A stretch of 64,000 nt of DNA from Combretum micranthum (Eukaryota; Streptophyta; Magnoliopsida; Myrtales; Combretaceae): NCBI GenBank assembly GCA_024138025.1, contig JAMXBD010002494.1, positions 62,001 through 126,000 on the forward strand, in the 5' to 3' direction. The translations under genes and the position numbers were made by a program. Of the stretch, positions 49,450-62,059 are shown one piece after another. The notes under the pieces are model-generated. The model searched no databases and was not told the DNA's origin. It was given only the letters and a program-made list of their open reading frames with translations. Within the stretch, counting starts at the first letter, position 1; each line of letters begins with the position of its first letter.

Positions 49450-49560
49450 CTCATACGTCAAGCGTGGGCTAGTTTTTTTTTTATATTGTTGATATTTATT
49501 AGACAATACAATCATTATGATTGAAGTTTGTAGAATTAGGGCTCTTCCTGGGTAGTCACG
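48676..49560. other. Intergenic DNA upstream of the F-box gene
   Basis: It probably holds the F-box promoter. A (TA)14 microsatellite is at 49,419-49,446. No gene is supported. Confidence 0.45.
49419..49446. repeat. (TA)14 microsatellite
   Basis: A pure TA run of 28 bases. Confidence 0.95.
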
Positions 49561-49564
49561 CACT

Positions 49565-50660
49565 TGTCATGTAGATCTCGTACCTTACACGCAACTTCAA
49601 AGTATTATTGAGAAGATAATACTTGATGGACGGATGGCTTGTAGAGAATGATGGGAAGGAGGAATAAATAGTCTCAATGTCTCGAATGTACAAGTAACAA
49701 GTAAGGAAGCTTGAGTAGATCTTATGTGTCAATCTTACAGTTCTTGAGCCAATTGAAGTAGTGACAGATTTGAGTTGCCTTATTTGATCTTTGTGAATGG
49801 AGCCTTCCCTATGAAATACTGTACGTCTTCTCTCTTCAAAAGTTTTGAAATGAAGAGGAGTGATTAAGTATTTATAGGCACTTAGCATGGAAGACAACTA
49901 TTAGATTATCTTATTGATTAACGAATGAGATGGAGCAAGCTTAATTTAAGGTTATCCTAAATGAGTTTCTCATGGGTCATGATCAATAGTTATCTCTTAT
50001 GTGCACGAGCCCGCTTGAGAAAGGTTGAATGCAACGAATTGGTCCAGTGATCCCTATTCCAAGTCAACTAGGGCAAATCTCCCTGAGTCATCCCAATTAA
50101 TGAACTAAAACCATTGAGCCCTCTCACTTAGCCTCCAAATTAAGCCTAAATAAAATAATATATTAATATCATATTTAAGCCCATTTACATTATGCCCCCC
50201 AGCCAAAATCCTTTGGATGAAGTGCAAGTATTTTGGACACTAGTTACATTTATGTATACTTTGATCAATACTTAGCATATGTTACTGTTAAGTGTATTTA
50301 CAAAGTTAAAGACTCGACTTGTCATGGATGAGTCATCAAGTAAAATTCAAGTGCTCCATTGCATATAATTGTATTATAGTGTGCAAACTTGTAGCTCCAT
50401 TCTGGTTGCACGTGTCACCGTAAGTTTCTCTTAAAACTCTTGTGCTTAGGGCAATGCTTATCTTGAATAAATCTACTTTTGTAGGTAAACACCTTCAAGC
50501 AATATCATCTTATCACATAAACGACTCGCATCATACAATAATTATCTCTAGTTTATTCGAATACGATAACAAGGAATTAATCATGATGGAGCTTACTCCA
50601 TTCAATGCCACTGCAATTGAACTTGATATGGTTTTAAGGAAATTCGAATAAGAGTACCAC
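49565..50660 (-). repeat. Probable LTR fragment (unclassified gypsy type)
   Basis: It begins TGTCATGTAGATC on the + strand, which is an LTR-like TG end. The minus strand has a TATA-like CCTATAAATACTT at 49,868-49,880 followed by a C/T-rich leader, and upstream of it a GGCTTAATTTGGAGGC stretch of the kind seen in plant LTRs. There is no partner LTR and no duplication, and the right boundary is a guess. Confidence 0.3.
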
Positions 50661-51950
50661 CGCCATTCTTCATGAATGAATTCACATACTATTCAATTCC
50701 CTTCACAAATCCTTTGCAATCCTCTGTACTCTTATTTATACATGTGCATATCAAACCAATAACCATGGAATAAGAGTCCAGTATCCTCTGTGGGAATATA
50801 TTTTATATAAAATCATTTGTCTTCATCATTTGGAAACGTCACGCTATCATGCTATCCCAACATCAATTTCTCCGGTGCTTGACGTATCTGCCATTATCCC
50901 TACTTTTACATCTATACATGTAATACACATACATAATTCAATGCAATATAGCATCTCGTTTACGTCGAAAATCATGAGCACCTAGCACTGTTGAATTATA
51001 AACGACTCGTAAGATGCGACATCATACCGTGAACACATTAGTTCCCAATTGCGATAGGAATCAGCGAAATCTTCAATCAATTCTTTCTTTCTTTCATTCT
51101 TATATATATATATAAAGATATCGTGAATATCACTCACCATCAGAGAACCTTTCCTAAAGATTGCGACCATAAATCACGTGGGGGTCACGTTTTCAAAGCT
51201 CCTGCCTGGAATGTTTCTTCTCCGACCCAAATCCATGATAGGAAATCACAGAATCATTTTCTTCTTTTTTTAAAACAAGAAATGTTGATAGAATCTTTGC
51301 CAAATCTTTTCATATCGGAGCTTCATGTTTCCATGCGCGGAATTTGTTAAAAAGTGTTCACAGAATATTTATCATACCTTCCGAAAGCTTTTACCTTGTC
51401 ATATTTTCACCTGATATCTCGGCCGATCTCGAAAGTAAATCTAATACACGAGCTCAATATTTCATTCCGGATGCTAATCCATCCCAACCAGTATTTTCAA
51501 AATATATCTATATCTTTTAGGATCTGTTTGTTTCAACATTCTAATCATTTTGACATCATAATTTTGTCATTTTATAAAAATTTGACACGAAATAGATACA
51601 GATGAAACTTATAAACAGACTAAACACACACAACAAAAATAAAAATACGATACAATTACAGATACAGACATGATACAAATAAAAATCCTACGATATAAAA
51701 ACGCCCTAAATCATGATGAAATAATCTCATACCCATCTTATCCTCTTTGCTTGGTCATATCGGGTATGTATTTATATTATGTTCATCTAAGTCACCAAGC
51801 AAATCCGCGTTTCTTCCTTTTTCTTCTTTTTGTTTTTCAATATTGCCTTTACTAATTTCCCCGACTAAGAAAGATCCGGCAGAAGTTCAAATTCCTTGCA
51901 GTGTACTGTCCGACTTCTACGACTTTCTTTTAATCTGACGCTAGGTCTCA
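50661..51950. other. Intergenic DNA, nothing recognised
   Basis: The sequence has mixed base composition without supported exons. A short TA run lies near 51,102-51,113. Confidence 0.4.
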
Positions 51951-51955
51951 CTTTT

Positions 51956-52492
51956 TGTAACAGGGAAATAAAGTAACAATCAGCAAGGATAATGCAACCT
52001 GGTGCAGAACAATTTCATATACAAAATTGTTCACTTGAATGCAAGTGACACTAGCTTTTGGGAGTAACAATGTTTGTATTTTTTTTCTCAATTTTTTTGT
52101 AATTCATACATGATATCTGTGTATAATATATCCTCCCGAATTTGTAACTAAATGCACTACTCAGGGTGTGACACATCAGCAAATCCATGTGATGTTTGTT
52201 ACAACCCTAACGGCAAAATATTCCAGACTATTACATGGATCATAAACTATTAAACATAATTTTCCATTGGCCAGTAGGCCTTATTTCTGAACTTATGGGT
52301 TGGCTATTTACTGAACTTCCTAAGGCCCATACCCGGCCCATTTGCTTCTAACCCGAACCCGTTTCCCTTGAGCTTATCAGTAAACACCCGAGAATCCTTA
52401 AGCTCATTAGACAACATATCCACTTCACTTTCAACTCATGCCTTGTCTAATTTTTCGCAAAACTGAACCCTAATTGACTTTCCCCTATTACA
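51956..52492 (-). repeat. 3' LTR of the Reina-type element
   Basis: It is nearly identical to 57,029-57,562, with a few dozen substitutions and small indels by eye. It begins TGTAACAGGG and ends CCCTATTACA. Confidence 0.92.
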
Positions 52493-52507
52493 ATCGCCTC
52501 CCCTAAC
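52493..52507 (-). other. Polypurine tract of the Reina-type element
   Basis: GTTAGGGGAGGCGAT on the minus strand abuts the 3' LTR start TGTAATAGG. Confidence 0.75.
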
Positions 52508-52509
52508 AA

Positions 52510-52625
52510 ATCCATTGTCCACAAGGGTGAGTGAGGAAACCTTAGTTTCAAATCTGTCAGAAATACCCATGTAGCTTCATGGAGAGCACGATTGCTCCAC
52601 AAGATAAGTCCCATGACATCTGCTT
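52510..52625 (-). pseudogene. pol: Reina-type chromodomain remnant
   Basis: The minus strand reads LILWSNRALHEATWVFLTDL followed by KLRFPH. The W, EATW and RFP signatures fit the chromodomain tail found at the end of Reina-type pol. The frame upstream is broken. Confidence 0.6.
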
Positions 52626-52871
52626 TGTTCCTCGTTTCACCAGTTCCTTTCTAAGATCTGCTCCGGTTCTAACTCCTCATCTCTTTCCATTGCAGGTAGC
52701 GACGGTAAGGTGTCCTTCACCGGACCATGGAAGAGCTTTAACTACGATACATGGAAGGTAGGGTGAACCCTAGAATCAAGTGGAAGATCGAGACGGTATG
52801 CGATTCTCCGATCTTGTCTAATACCTTATATGGTCTGTAGAATTTAAGTGAAAGATTTTTATTTTGACCCC

Positions 52872-53812
52872 TTAACTTTCCTGTCGATAAGGTTGTAATT
52901 TCAACAACACCCAGTCCCTAATCTTAAACACTCTCTTTGTGCGCTTCTTGTCAGCCTGTTGTTTCATCCTATTTTGAGCCCTTCGTAGATGAAACTTTAG
53001 GGTTTTAATTGCTTCTTCCCTCCCAATTAGCATGCTGTCCACAGTAGCATTTCTCGAGTCACCTAGAATGCAAGGGAGGTGCAGTGGTGGGGTACCCGTA
53101 TAATATCTCAAATGGAGTCTTCTTAGCACTCACATGGTAGTTGGTGTTGTACCAGAATTCAGCTAAGGATAGGAATTGTCCCTACCTTTTTGGACTGTCA
53201 CTAGTCATACACCTGAGGTAAGTCTCTAGGCATCTGTTAACCCTCTCTGTTTGGCCATCCGTTTGTGGATGATAGGCCGTGGAGTAATTTAGCTCAACCC
53301 CATGGAGTTTGAAGAATTCCTTCCAGAATTGGCTCACAAACATTGGATCCTTATCACTAGTAAGACTTTCAGGCATTCCATGTAGTCTATACACGTTATT
53401 CGGATATAATTGAGCAACCTATGGAGCAGATTAAGGGTGTGGAAGTGACATAAAATGAGCATACTTACTTAGTCGATCCACTACCCCTGATCACCTCTCA
53501 GCCATTAGATTTAGGCAACCCTTCAATAAAGTCCATAGTTACTTCAGCCCAACAAGCATTAGGTACAGGAAAAGGTTGCAACAACCCTGGGGTAGCTTGG
53601 TTCTCATATTTATGTCATTGACAGACTTCACACTCCCTGACATACTGCCTCACATCTCTTTCCAATTTAGGCCAATAGAACACAGCATTTATCTTCTTGT
53701 ATGTTACATGAGCTCCTGAGTGTCCTCCCAATACTCCATCATGATACATTTTCAAGAGTTTCCTTCTGAGTTCCAGGGATGGTCCTACTACACATTTTCC
53801 CTTCCTCGTCAA
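52872..53812 (-). pseudogene. pol: Reina-type integrase
   Basis: There are three pieces on the minus strand. 53,812-53,615 has the zinc-binding part (GGHSGAHVTYKKI, RECEVCQ). 53,394-53,182 has part of the core ([31 protein letters not shown], with catalytic D and E). 53,129-52,872 has the C-terminal GREEAIKTLKFHLRRAQ segment. Stops and shifts lie between the pieces, so the first catalytic Asp region (53,400-53,600) is damaged. Confidence 0.85.
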
Positions 53813-53939
53813 TAGTCCTTAGGTTAAGATAAAATGCCCATAGGAATTTCCTTCTTTAAGCTATTTCATCACATGCTAGTAACCTCCAGGTAGGTTCTAA
53901 CTTTCCTTCAGTTCTTCAACCAATTATGGGGTAGTGATG

Positions 53940-54500
53940 GACACTGTGATGGAATTCATGGTGACTTGACCTCTCCTAGACAGAGCATCAGCAGCTAGAT
54001 TAGTTTGTCCACTCTTATATCTTATCTCATAGTCCATACCTAATAGCTTAGTTAGCCATTTATGCTGGCTTGAAGTGATCAACCTCTATTCTAATAGGTG
54101 TTTTAAACTTTTATGATCAGTTTTGATCACAAAACACCTACCCATTAGATGATGTCTCCACTTCTCAACAGCATAGACCAAAGCTAAGAGTTCTTTCTCA
54201 TATACTGATAGTCCTTGCTACTGGCGTATGAGTGTCTTGCTGTAATAAGCTATACGATGGTGTTCTTGCATGAGGACAACTCCCACTCCATCTCCACTCG
54301 CGTTTGTTTCCACCACAAACTCCTTATTATAATATGGTAAACTCAGAACCGGGGAACTTATCAAAGCTGACTTTAACTTTTCAAAGGCCAGCTGTCATTC
54401 TTCATCCCACCTGAAATTATCTTTTTTTAACAATAATGTGAGTGGTCAGGCCAAGAAACTATACCCCTTAATGAACATCCTATAATACCCTAATAGGCCT
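53940..54500 (-). pseudogene. pol: Reina-type RNase H remains
   Basis: Between RT and integrase the minus strand shows broken pieces such as [20 protein letters not shown] and KHLLE near 54,095-54,190. These are the tether and RNase H of Ty3/gypsy pol. There are many shifts. Confidence 0.65.
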
Positions 54501-54616
54501 AGAAACCCCCTAAGTTGTCTTAATGTCTTAGGGACTGGCCAATCGACAATTGATTCAATCTTCATTGGATCAGTTACTACTCCTTCCCTAGTTATAATAT
54601 GCCCCAAATATTCAAT

Positions 54617-55150
54617 TTAGGTTACTCCAAAGGAACATTTGGACCTTTTAAGATATAGCTGCTCTTGCCTCAGAATACAAAAAGTCTTCAAATGCTGGCT
54701 ATGTTCCTCTAAGTTTTGACTATACACAAGTATGTCATCGAAGAAAACCAGAACAAATTTCCTCAAATGGGTCTTGAAAATCTGATTCATAAGTCCTTGG
54801 AAGGTAGAGGGTGCATTGGTCAAGCCGAATGGCATGACCAAGAACTCATAGTGTCCTTCATGTGTCCTAAAAGCTGTTTTATAGACATCTTCAGAATTCA
54901 TCCGGATCTGATGGTACCCCGATCTTAAATCTAGCTTGCTAAAATAGGTAGCACCACTTAATTCATCAAAAAGATCTTCTATGATAGGAATTGGAAATCT
55001 ATCCTTAACAATTTATTCATTTAGTTCACGATAGTCCACGCACATCCACCAAGTGTTATCTTTTTTCTTCACCAAGACAACTGGTGAAGCAAAGGGGCTG
55101 TGGCTGTGTCTAATTACCCCACTCATGAGCATCTCTTTCACCATATCTTC
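54617..55150 (-). pseudogene. pol: Reina-type reverse transcriptase
   Basis: The best piece (54,901-54,617) has [35 protein letters not shown] and the catalytic [10 protein letters not shown] box. Further upstream (54,902-55,150), other frames encode the fingers region, including [14 protein letters not shown] and LVKKK-like segments, interrupted by stops. Confidence 0.85.
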
Positions 55151-55575
55151 TAAAACAGTCTTTGCATGGATGCATACCTATAAGGGCGTATATTGACTAT
55201 CTTAGAACCTTCCTGAAGTGGAATTCTATGGTCATGAGTCCTCTTCGGTGGCAATCCATGGGGCTCTTCAAACAGGTCATGAACTCCTCCAACAAATCCA
55301 ATAATGATGGGTGTAGCTGCTGTAGCTTCATCCCAACCTCAGTCACTGCCTCAACCCGAACCATCCAACATTGGTAATGTGGTGCTACATCCTTACCAAA
55401 TAACTTAGATGGTTCCTTAGGTTTAGTAACCTTCAGCTGTTCCCTGTCACCGTCAGCTGACATTTCCTTCCATTCAATTCGAAAGCCATAGTGAGATTCT
55501 GAAAATTCCAATGGATGGTACCCAGTGATTTCAGCCATGGTATTCCCAAGATCATGTCACAACCTGATAGAGTAA

Positions 55576-55875
55576 TCAGTATACCTCTGTAGCATACTCA
55601 TATCCTTGCATTATCCAGGTGAATGCAGTAATTTTGTAGTTGCTAAAGAGGCTAGTGCCATCAGCCAATACAACTTCCAAGGGAGGAACTTCTATAAATG
55701 AACATTTTAGTCCTTTCGCTAGTCTTTCATCAATGAAATTTAGCGAACTTCCAGTGTCCACAAGCACATTTAATCGTCTTCTTTTGAAAAATCCACTCAC
55801 TCTCATGCTACCTAGGAAATGCTCCTGATCTTGGTTGATAGCATTGAGTGTAAGTTTAGCAAAGTCAGCCTCCAC
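55576..55875 (-). pseudogene. pol: Reina-type aspartic protease
   Basis: This open piece of about 99 residues contains LNVLVDTGSSLNFIDERLA with the D-T-G catalytic triplet. It also contains LEVVLADGTSL, the second strand pair of retropepsins. Confidence 0.85.
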
Positions 55876-56273
55876 CTCATCCGACTATATCATCACCCCC
55901 TTTGCCCCCCTGTTCATCCTCAGCCTCTACTAGTAACATATTCAATCTTTTCTTGCACCTATGACCTGGACCGAATGGTTCATCGCACTAGAAACATTGT
56001 TTCTTCCTCCTTTTTTCTTCTAATTCCTCTGGGGTGAGTCTTTTTGTGAGTCGTGTTTGTGGTTTGATGGAATGACTGGTTTAGTTGTGTTGTTGGTAGT
56101 GGTTGTCTGTGTTTGTGGTTTAAGGGTGCTGGAGATGGTGTTGTTGTTTCGAGTATATTGTGGTCGATTAGGAGATGAGTAAGTTTGTGAACTGTTTGGG
56201 TAAGCTGGTGGGGTTAGTCGTGGGGTTTTGAGGTACTGTCGAGTGGATAGCAGGTGTGCTTCTTGTAATTTGG

Positions 56274-57002
56274 CTAGTGTATAGGCTTCTTGTAGTGTTT
56301 ATGGGTTGAACATGCGGATATGGTATTGAATGAGGAATGCAGTCCACTCAAGAAACAACTTATGAGGTAGTTTTCTGGTAATTTGACTTGTGTAATGAGA
56401 TGCTCAAACTCCTCTAAATACTCCTGTAATGTTCCCTCCTGGTGCAATTCTTTCAGTTCGGCCATAGGATCTTCATAGGCCTTTTCCCCAAACCTAGATT
56501 GCAATGCCTTAACCAATTCATTCCAAGTAACTTTATGTGATGATTCAAGTGTTTGGATATAGGAATGATACCATTTTAGTGCCTTTCCCTCCAAATACAT
56601 GGCAGCAACCTTAACTTTCCAATCTTCAGGTGTCACATCAATTTCGAAATATTGTTGTGCTTTGTACACCCAATCTTTAAATTCATTATCATCAAAAGAT
56701 AGAAAATCTACTTTGGGAGCTCTCGATTGCAATGTCTTTTTAACAACTACAGTTAGAGAAATTTTTAACTCATTTGTGTCTATGGTTGCAGAGGACTTAC
56801 CAGAATCTGAGGCTTTTGATTCAGTGGCTTCTAATTTATCAAACCTATAAGTTTTCAACTCAGTGATGGCCATGGTTTGCTGGTCCATGACGTCTTGCAT
56901 CCTCTTGAGGGTTTCATTGATGAGTTTTAAGTCATCCTCTGTCCGTTCCTTCACAACAACTCGCATAGCTTCATCAATTCTCTTGGCTTCTTTTGTCTCC
57001 AT
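56274..57002 (-). pseudogene. gag: Reina-type Gag
   Basis: The start ATG at 57,002 (METKEAKRIDEAMR) lies just inside the primer-binding site. A coiled-coil-like N-terminus is followed by the Gag domain: KVDFLSFDDNEFKDWVYKAQ, WKVKVAAMYLEGKALKWYH and QRFGEKAYEDPMAELKELHQ. The frame breaks at about 56,290. The downstream zinc-finger region near 55,930-56,010 (C..CDEPFGPGHRCKK) has an in-frame TAG. Confidence 0.85.
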
Positions 57003-57014
57003 GGTATTGACGAG

Positions 57015-57026
57015 GCTCTGATACCA
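57015..57026 (-). other. Primer-binding site of the Reina-type element
   Basis: It reads TGGTATCAGAGC on the minus strand, an exact match to the plant initiator-Met primer site, two bases inside the LTR. Confidence 0.9.
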
Positions 57027-57028
57027 AA

Positions 57029-57562
57029 TGTAATAGGGAAATAAAGTAACAATTAGCAAGGATAATGCAACCTGGTGCGGAACAATTTCGTATGCAAAAT
57101 TGTTCACTTGAATGCAAGTGACACCAGCTTTTGGGAGTAACAATGTTTGTATTTTTTTTTTTCTCAATTTTTCTATAATTCATACATGATATCTGTATAA
57201 TATTTCCCTGAATTTGTAACTAAATGCACTACTCAGGGTGTGACACATCGCAAATCCATGTGATGTTTGTTTAACCCTAACGGCAAAATATTCCAGACTA
57301 TTACATGGACCATAAACTATTAAGCATAATTTTCCATTGGCCAGTAGGCCTTATTTCTGAACTCATGGGTTGGCTATTTACTAGACTTCCTAAGGCCCAT
57401 ACTCGGCCCATCTGCTTCCAACCCGAACCCGTTTCCCTTGAGCTTATCAGTAAACACCCAAGAATCCTTAAGCTCATTAGACAACATATCCACTTCACTT
57501 CCAACTCGTGCCTTGTCTAATTTTTCACAAAACAAAACCTTAATTGACTTTCCCCTGTTACA
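57029..57562 (-). repeat. 5' LTR of the Reina-type element
   Basis: It begins TGTAATAGGG and ends CCCTGTTACA, followed by the CTTTT duplication. Confidence 0.92.
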
Positions 57563-57567
57563 CTTTT

Positions 57568-59053
57568 CCTTTTCATGACACGAACTAGTGTTTTTCTTGC
57601 TGGCATCCTGTACATTGTTTTATTCTCTCTTTTGCCATCGTGAGTTTCTTCTTCTTTTATTTCATCTTTTTTCTTTTTTCTATTAAAGTCATGCTCACGA
57701 TTTTTCTTTGCTTCGCACAACATGTGAATAGCACCATGCATTTCCATGAAGCTTCTGTTTTAGTCAATATGAGCAAAAATTTCTCACAATCTTTCTCTAC
57801 AATCAAAATCCATTTAAATTACCAACCTTATCAGACTTCAAATTAAAATAAACTCCAATGATCATTATCACTTTCATCAGATCTTTAAATCATAATTAAA
57901 TTAAATCTTTCCACATATATCTCCTTATCTTCACCGCTTAGACTATACATATACATATATATAAGTGCAGAGTGCAGGCCGCCAAGTACAAGTTATTCTA
58001 AAATCCATAATCAACCGACAAGCATAGGATAAACATCATCTAATATCCATCCATGTATTAGGATAGAAGGCAACGAGGTTGACAAGCACAAGGGCACATT
58101 AGGCACCAAAGGACAAGCAACCATCATGTATCAAATTGGTGATTGACCGTAGCATCCATTGCCTTCCTCCCTTGTATTGTTACCATTGTTATTATTTTAA
58201 TACACCAACAGTTAATTTTTTCTTTTAATTCTAACCATCATGTCGCTGACTTTTTTTTTTTCTTTTTCCTTTGTTCAACTTTCGTCTTATGGTTTCGTTT
58301 CGGTGGCAATGTCCGTAAATATCAAAACAATGGTAGCAGCTAGACCAAATCTCAGCCAATTGACATAAGTAACTCAGATTCTCCCTTTCTGTTCTTTTTC
58401 TTATTCAATTCAACAACACTTGATCTCTGTTATTGTACCTTCTTTGCGTCTTGTTCCAAGTTTCTTCTTTTGAATTATTGATGACCTTCTCATGGAAACA
58501 TCAACGCTTAACATTGCCTTCCTTCAAGTGTTGCTAACTCTGAATATATATAATTTCTCTTCAACCGCCATTCCTATTATGCATGGATGATTTGTCTCTG
58601 GCATGAATGTCGTTTCCAAACATGTACATGTCTTGTCTTACTGATTCCCCTCTCTTTGCTTTGCATATGTTATCTCATACTTAATGTCGCTTTGAGTCAA
58701 CCCCAGTCATTCGTTGAAGCGTCAAAGAACCAGTAGATTATGACGACAGGAGAGGCAGATATTGGTCATGCTCAACATACTGAAGCTGCCAAACGAAGAG
58801 TGGTCAAACTCAAGGTATTGAAACCAATAAGCACGAAGAGTTACAGAGTAATCAGGATCGAAAGTGTTAAGCTGCTAGGCATAAGGAGGCAAGGAGCAAT
58901 CCCGATGTATTGACACCAACAAGCAGAAGGAGATCAAATGCGGACAAGCATGGAGTATTGAAGTCATCAAGTAGAAAGACCTGTTGGTGCTTCAAGATGG
59001 TAGCCTGCCATAGATCTATTGGAAGCACATGGACTTTTATTGAATTACATAGG
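57568..59053. other. Intergenic DNA with a diverged ~45-bp repeat
   Basis: No gene is supported. Five related units starting GTATTGAAACC or similar lie at about 58,777, 58,815, 58,864, 58,907 and 58,955. The rest is AT- and CT-rich without recognisable features. Confidence 0.45.
58777..58985. repeat. Diverged minisatellite, period about 38-49 bp
   Basis: Units open ATACTGAAGCTGCC, GTATTGAAACCAATAAGC, GTGTTAAGCTGCTAGGC, GTATTGACACCAACAAGC and GTATTGAAGTCATCAAG, each followed by a purine-rich GAAGGAG-like half. Confidence 0.45.
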
Positions 59054-59058
59054 CACAC

Positions 59059-59453
59059 TGTTGTGTGCAATATATTGATTCTAATAAATTATGGAGGCAT
59101 GGAGTGGAGCAAAATATATCTCATAACATATATTTCTATATAAAAAAAATATTACATCGGATGGTACATGATCAAGTCCTTCTATAGGACTTGCTGGCGG
59201 TTACACAAATCCTAGAATATGCTATATTCAAGTTGTTGACAGCTTAAAAATATACAATCAATAGCTGTCAGTGGCTTTCAAGAATTGGTTGTAATTAACC
59301 TAGCTAATATCTTGAGAGAAAAAAGAAAGGACAAGCTATGAAAATATAAGCTTCAGGTAAGGTGATCTTTGAAAAGTCAAAGCAAATTTGTTGTGCTTGA
59401 GCTGTGCTTTACGAATTTCTATTGCCTAAAACTGCAAATTACTAATTTTAACA
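59059..59453 (-). repeat. 3' LTR of the copia element
   Basis: It is similar throughout to 63,590-63,981, with roughly two dozen differences by eye, which implies a moderately old insertion. Confidence 0.92.
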
Positions 59454-59460
59454 CCCTCTC

Positions 59461-60662
59461 TTAATTTGCAATTTTAAAACTTCTTCTGAATTGCTCAACT
59501 TTTTCTACTAGTACAGCTTTTGTAAATATGTCTCCAAGTTGCTCCTTCGTATTGACAAACTCAAGTTGAATATCATCTTCTTGTACCAAAGTTCTAATAC
59601 AGTGATGCTGCAACTCGATATGTATTGTCCTTCTATGAAATACCGGATTCTTTGTCATTGCAATTGTTGACATATTATCACAATGGATAATTGTGGGAGC
59701 TTCTTGATATTGATTTAAATCTGCAAAAAATTTTCTCGACCATATTGCTTTACATGCTGCATCTGTGGCCGCTATGTATTCTGATTCAGATGATGATAAT
59801 GATATTGTCTTTTGCTTCTTTGAAGACCAAGATATAATATTTGATCCCAAAGCGAATACATATCCCGATGTGCTCTTTTGATCATCAATTGATCCAACCC
59901 AATCACTATCTATATATCCAATAAGCTTGAATTCCTTTTCTTTCATGTAATGAATACCATAATTTTTTGTGCCTTGCAAATATCGGAATATCCTCTTGGT
60001 TGCTACATAATAAAACTTACTTAGATTTTGCATAAATCTGGAAATTAAACTAACTGGGTAAACAATGTCCAGCCTTGTATTTTTCAGATAAATCAATGAC
60101 TCGACCAAACTTTTGTACATCTTTGCTTCTACTTTTGGTGATCCATCTTTTGATTGTAATTTCTCATTTGTTGCAAATGGTGTGGTAATTGGCTTGTAAT
60201 TGCTTATTTGATATCTTTTCAACAACTCATCCAGATATTTTTCTTGAGTAATAAATATTTCTTCTTTGGATTGATGAATTTGGATTCCAAGAAAATATTT
60301 CATAAGACCCAAATTGGTCATCTCATATTCTTTCATCATTGCCACCTAAACTCATCCAACATAGATTGACTTATATCTGTATAGATCAAGTCATCTACAT
60401 ATAAACAAATAATAAGGAAATCCTTAGTACCTTCTCTTTTGATCTGAAGTGAAGGTTCACTTTGGATCTTCTCAAATTCATTCTTTTGGAAATAGCTATT
60501 AATCTTGCTATTCCATGCATGTGGTCCCTGTTTCAATCCACATAATGCTTTATATAGGCGATAAACCTTATCTTCTTTTTCTTTGATAATATATCCTTCA
60601 GGTTGTTCTACACATACCTCCTCTTGCAATTCTCCATTTAAGAATGTTGATTTAACATCCAA
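59461..60662 (-). pseudogene. pol: Copia reverse transcriptase and RNase H
   Basis: Two frames overlap by ten bases (60,662-60,336 and 60,345-59,461), so one frameshift separates them. The first has [30 protein letters not shown] and the catalytic CLYVDDLIYT box. The second has TNLGLMKYFLGIQI, the SDWVGSIDDQKSTSGY segment, WSSKKQKTISLSSSESEYIA and HCDNMSTIAM of RNase H. The end (ELQHHCIRTLVQEDDIQLEF, then GDIFTKAV) is the normal end of copia pol. The RT start, upstream of 60,662, is decayed. Confidence 0.9.
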
Positions 60663-60939
60663 TTATATATTGGTAATTCCAATTGAGTTGCTAATGCAAG
60701 AACAATTCTTATTGTCTCCATCCGTGCAATTGGTGCAAATGTTTCATTGAAATCAATGCCTGGTTGTTGAGAATATCCCTTGGTAACAAGACGAGTTTTG
60801 TGCTCTTAGATTAAACCGTCTTCTCTATATTTGGTCTTGTAAACCCATTTTAATCCAATCATCTCTTTATTTTCTGGAAGTTCAACAATCTCCCAAGTAT
60901 GATTCCTTTCAATAGTTGCCATCTCATTATCTATGGCTT

Positions 60940-61260
60940 TTATCCAAATTTCTTCTTTTGCCGCCTCCTCATATTTTTGTGGTTCAAAGAGAAGAATGCA
61001 AACTCACAAGATTCATACATATCACGTAAAGAATGTACCTTTCTAAATGGATTTTCTGATTCTGGATAAAACTCTTGTGTGTATGAGCTTGGACTAGTTA
61101 ATGTACTAGGAGCTTTAGGAGAACTTGATCCTAAATTTGATTTAGGATCTAGTTGTACAATAGTAGATCCTGGAGGCAAAACTCTTTCAACCATAGGAGG
61201 TTTCTCTTTCCAATCCCATATGCCATCTTCATCAAATATAACATCTCTTGAAATAATCAA
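60940..61260 (-). pseudogene. pol: Copia pol linker region between integrase and RT
   Basis: The minus strand reads IISRDVIFDEDGIWDWKEK, the standard end of copia integrase. It is followed by a Pro/Ser-rich linker and SLRDMYESCEFAF, which leads into RT. It is separated from the RT frame by a shift. Confidence 0.75.
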
Positions 61261-61603
61261 TTCATTTTTCTTTGGATTGAAAAGACCATATCGTTTTGAT
61301 TAATCATTATAACTAGTGAAAATATACTTTTCTCCTTTCTCATCAAATTTTTCTCTCTTTTGTGATGGTATGAGAGAATATGCAGCAAATCCAAAAATCT
61401 TCATATGATTAACTTGATGTCTTCTCTTATGCCAAGCTTGATAAGGAGTTTCATTGAGCACTGCTTTTGTAGGCGATCTGTTTAATATAAACTACAGTAT
61501 TTACTGCTTCGGCCCAATAACTATTTGGAAGGCCTTTCTGTGTCAACATACTTTTAGCCATCTCCACAATCGTCCGGTTCTTCCTTTTTGTAATGCCATT
61601 TTG

Positions 61604-62056
61604 TTAAGGAGTATGCCGTATAGTTAGTTGCCTTTTAATTCCAACATCTCTACAGTAGTTTTGGAACTCATTGGATGTATATTCACCTCCACGATCAGTG
61701 CGTAGAATTTTCAACTTGTATCCACTTTGTCTTTCAACCATAACTTTAAATTTTTGAAAATTGGAAAATGCTTTTGACTTCTGCTTCAAAAGATATATCC
61801 ACATCATCCTTGTATAATCATCTATAAATAAGATGAAATACCTATTACCATTCAAGGATGGTGTTCTTATTGGCCCAAATTTATCGGAATGAACAAACTC
61901 CAATGGAACTTTAGCTCGATATGATGTTTTTGAGAATAGCAACCAATGCATTTTGCCATATATGCAACCTTCACATACTTTCTCAGTAGATGAAATATTT
62001 GGTAATCCAATCACCATATTTTTCTTCTTCAACAAATGAAGCCCCTTAAAATCCAA
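61604..62056 (-). pseudogene. pol: Copia integrase core
   Basis: The open piece has CEGCIYGKMHW of the zinc-binding domain, VPLEFVHSDKFGPI with the first catalytic Asp, and FIDDYTRMMWIYLLKQKS. It also has LRTDRGGEYTSNEF with the second Asp. A TAA at about 61,603 stops the frame where the family normally reads on through the catalytic Glu region. Confidence 0.88.
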
Positions 62057-62059
62057 AGG

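Larger units (their letters stand above)
51956..57562 (-). mobile_element. Complete Reina-type chromovirus retrotransposon
   Basis: CTTTT at 51,951-51,955 and 57,563-57,567 is an exact 5-bp duplication. LTRs of 537 and 534 bp begin TGTAA and end TTACA. The primer-binding site TGGTATCAGAGC (minus strand) is two bases from the right LTR, and a GTTAGGGGAGGCGAT polypurine tract abuts the left LTR. Order on the minus strand is Gag, protease, RT, RNase H, integrase and chromodomain. Short LTRs, compact size and the CDEPFGPGHRC zinc-finger variant fit the Reina group. All frames are broken by shifts and stops. Confidence 0.92.

Noticed and set aside
49556..49897. 113-codon minus-strand frame
   Set aside because: It begins right at a TATA-like box and runs through the leader of a probable LTR; no domain.
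58740..58916. 58-codon frame starting MTTGEADIGHAQ
   Set aside because: It overlaps the diverged minisatellite, is short, and shows no family resemblance.
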